From NCBI GenBank assembly GCA_003249625.1, contig QKII01000389.1, forward strand, positions 1 through 7,115: a DNA stretch of 7,115 nt, written 5' to 3'. The translations under genes and the position numbers were made by a program. Source of the stretch: Propionivibrio sp. GTDB lineage: Bacteria > Pseudomonadota > Gammaproteobacteria > Burkholderiales > Rhodocyclaceae. Below the pieces are notes generated by a model, which was given only the letters and a program-made list of their open reading frames with translations, was not told the DNA's origin and made no database searches. Within the stretch, counting starts at the first letter, position 1, and every line of letters starts with the position of its first letter. Below are positions 5,697 to 7,115 of this stretch, one piece after another.

Positions 5697-7115
5697 ATGG
5701 TTTCACAGGCTTCGCTGGCGAACGCGATACGCGTTCTGTCGATTGACGGTGTACAGGCAGCCAACTCCGGTCACCCGGGCGCCCCGATGGGCATGGCGGA
5801 AATTGCAGTGGCGCTGTGGAATCGCCACCTGAACCACAACCCGGCGGACCCGAAGTGGGCCAACCGCGACCGCTTCGTGCTGTCCAACGGCCACGGCTCG
5901 ATGCTCATCTACTCGCTGCTCAACCTGACCGGCTACGACCTGCCGCTCGAAGAGCTGAAGAAATTCCGCCAATTGCACAGCAAGACGCCTGGCCACCCCG
6001 AAGTCGGCCATACCGCTGGCGTCGAGACGACCACCGGCCCGCTCGGCCAGGGCATCAGCAACGCCGTCGGCATGGCGCTCGCCGAGAAGCTGCTCGCCGC
6101 CGAGTTCAACCGTGACGGCCATGCGATCGTCGACCACTACACCTACGTTTTCCTCGGCGACGGCTGCATGATGGAAGGCATCTCGCACGAGACCTGCTCG
6201 CTGGCCGGCACCTGGAAGCTCTCCAAGCTGATCGCGCTGTACGACGATAACGGCATCTCCATCGACGGCCACGTCGACGGCTGGTTCACCGACGACACGC
6301 CGAAGCGTTTCGAAGCCTACGGCTGGAATGTCATCCGCAACGTCGACGGCCACGATGTCGACGCCGTCGACCGCGCCATCGCCGCGGCCAAGGCACAGAA
6401 CGACAAGCCGACGCTGATCTGCTGCAAGACCGTCATCGGCAAGGGCTCGCCGAACAAGGCCGGCACCCATGACGTGCACGGCGCCCCGCTTGGCAAGGAC
6501 GAAGTCGCCGCCACACGCGCTGCGCTGGGCATCACCGACGGCCCGTTCGAAGTGCCGCAGGACGTCCGCGCCGCGTGGGATGCCCGCGAAGCCGGCGCCA
6601 AGAGCCAGGCCGCCTGGAGCGAGAAGTTCGCCGCCTATCGTGCTGCCTTCCCGGAACTCGCCGCCGAATTCGAGCGCCGCATGAAGGGCGAACTCGCCGC
6701 CGACTACGCCGCCAAGTCCGCCGACACACTGAAGGCCATCGTCGAAAAGGCCGAAGTCATCGCCACCCGCAAGTCCTCGCAGAACGCCATCCAGGCACTC
6801 GCCCCGCTGGTTCCCGAATTCCTCGGCGGCTCCGCCGACCTCGCCCCGTCGAACCTGACGATGTGGAAGGGCTGCCGCGACGTGACTCCGGGCAGCATCG
6901 ACCAGGGCGGCAACTATATCCACTACGGCGTGCGTGAATTCGGCATGGCCGCAATCATGAACGGCGCTGTCCTGCACGGCGGTTTCCGCCCCTACGGCGG
7001 CACCTTCCTGATGTTCTCCGAGTACGCCCGCAACGCCATCCGCATGGCCGCGCTGATGAAGATCAACCCGATCTACGTGTTCACCCACGACTCGATCGGT
7101 GTTGGCGAAGACGGC
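5697..7115 (+). CDS. tkt: Transketolase, N-terminal 473 residues (runs off the window)
   Basis: Transfers two-carbon ketol units between sugar phosphates in the non-oxidative pentose phosphate pathway and the Calvin cycle; a cytosolic, thiamine-diphosphate- and Mg-dependent homodimer. The frame is open from 5697 to the last base. The E. coli enzyme is 663 residues, so about 70% is present. Seen: SGHPGAPMG with His26; [18 protein letters not shown] (58-75) with His66; KTPGHPE with His100; the cofactor-binding GDGCMMEG (154-161) and Asn185; [17 protein letters not shown] (250-266) with His261; and the pyrimidine-domain start with [10 protein letters not shown] (377-386), GVREFGM with Glu414 (activates the cofactor) and [11 protein letters not shown] at the edge. 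The HQP motif expected next is outside. A strong ribosome binding site supports the start. In related bacteria tkt often precedes glyceraldehyde-3-phosphate dehydrogenase and phosphoglycerate kinase genes; that cannot be checked here. Confidence 0.97.
   Translation, partial: MVSQASLANAIRVLSIDGVQAANSGHPGAPMGMAEIAVALWNRHLNHNPADPKWANRDRFVLSNGHGSMLIYSLLNLTGYDLPLEELKKFRQLHSKTPGHPEVGHTAGVETTTGPLGQGISNAVGMALAEKLLAAEFNRDGHAIVDHYTYVFLGDGCMMEGISHETCSLAGTWKLSKLIALYDDNGISIDGHVDGWFTDDTPKRFEAYGWNVIRNVDGHDVDAVDRAIAAAKAQNDKPTLICCKTVIGKGSPNKAGTHDVHGAPLGKDEVAATRAALGITDGPFEVPQDVRAAWDAREAGAKSQAAWSEKFAAYRAAFPELAAEFERRMKGELAADYAAKSADTLKAIVEKAEVIATRKSSQNAIQALAPLVPEFLGGSADLAPSNLTMWKGCRDVTPGSIDQGGNYIHYGVREFGMAAIMNGAVLHGGFRPYGGTFLMFSEYARNAIRMAALMKINPIYVFTHDSIGVGEDG

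Noticed and set aside
5690..5746. An 18-codon upstream reading frame (ATG at 5690) overlapping the tkt start
   Set aside because: The ATG is only two bases from AGGAG, too close for good initiation, and the short peptide has no notable content. A leader-peptide role cannot be supported.
5703..7088. A 461-codon minus-strand reading frame opposite transketolase
   Set aside because: It is antisense to an unmistakable tkt frame with all catalytic motifs. Its product is a low-complexity Val/Gly/Ala/Asp-rich sequence typical of the complement of GC-rich codons.

Overview
The window reads as an ordinary chromosomal stretch of a GC-rich proteobacterium. The protein sequences look most like Betaproteobacteria, possibly Rhodocyclales-like. 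That placement is an impression from the transketolase, RlmI and ErcA-type sequences, not a computed result. There are five protein-coding genes, tightly packed, on two divergent transcription units. I see no tRNA, rRNA, CRISPR array, insertion sequence or phage gene.

Left arm, minus strand (4550 down to 13): three genes that look like one transcription unit. The first is an iron-containing alcohol dehydrogenase family protein resembling ErcA (3393-4550). The second is a cytosolic PAS-PAS-GGDEF-EAL cyclic-di-GMP protein (1253-3409), whose start codon lies inside the end of the first gene, a 17-base overlap that suggests translational coupling. After a 49-base gap comes rlmI, the 23S rRNA m5C1962 methyltransferase (13-1203), complete at 396 residues.

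Centre (4551-4727): a 177-base divergent intergenic region. It holds a purine/pyrimidine mirror repeat next to the ercA-like ribosome binding site, two short perfect inverted repeats of identical geometry (5-4-5), and a probable promoter for the rightward gene.

Right arm, plus strand: a Cof-type HAD-IIB phosphatase (4728-5564), a 132-base gap with a good sigma70-type promoter and an operator-like inverted repeat, then tkt, transketolase (5697 to the window end, first 473 residues). The tkt reading frame is open to the edge of the window and is cut just before the conserved HQP motif.

Functionally, tkt belongs to the pentose phosphate and Calvin pathways, the HAD protein probably dephosphorylates a sugar phosphate or similar metabolite, and rlmI is housekeeping ribosome maturation. 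The most interesting part is the ercA-like/diguanylate pair. It puts an alcohol-dehydrogenase-like protein, whose relatives are reported to act in regulation of alcohol oxidation, into the same translational unit as a c-di-GMP enzyme with both active sites intact. No clearly novel system is visible; that pair is the best candidate for unreported biology.
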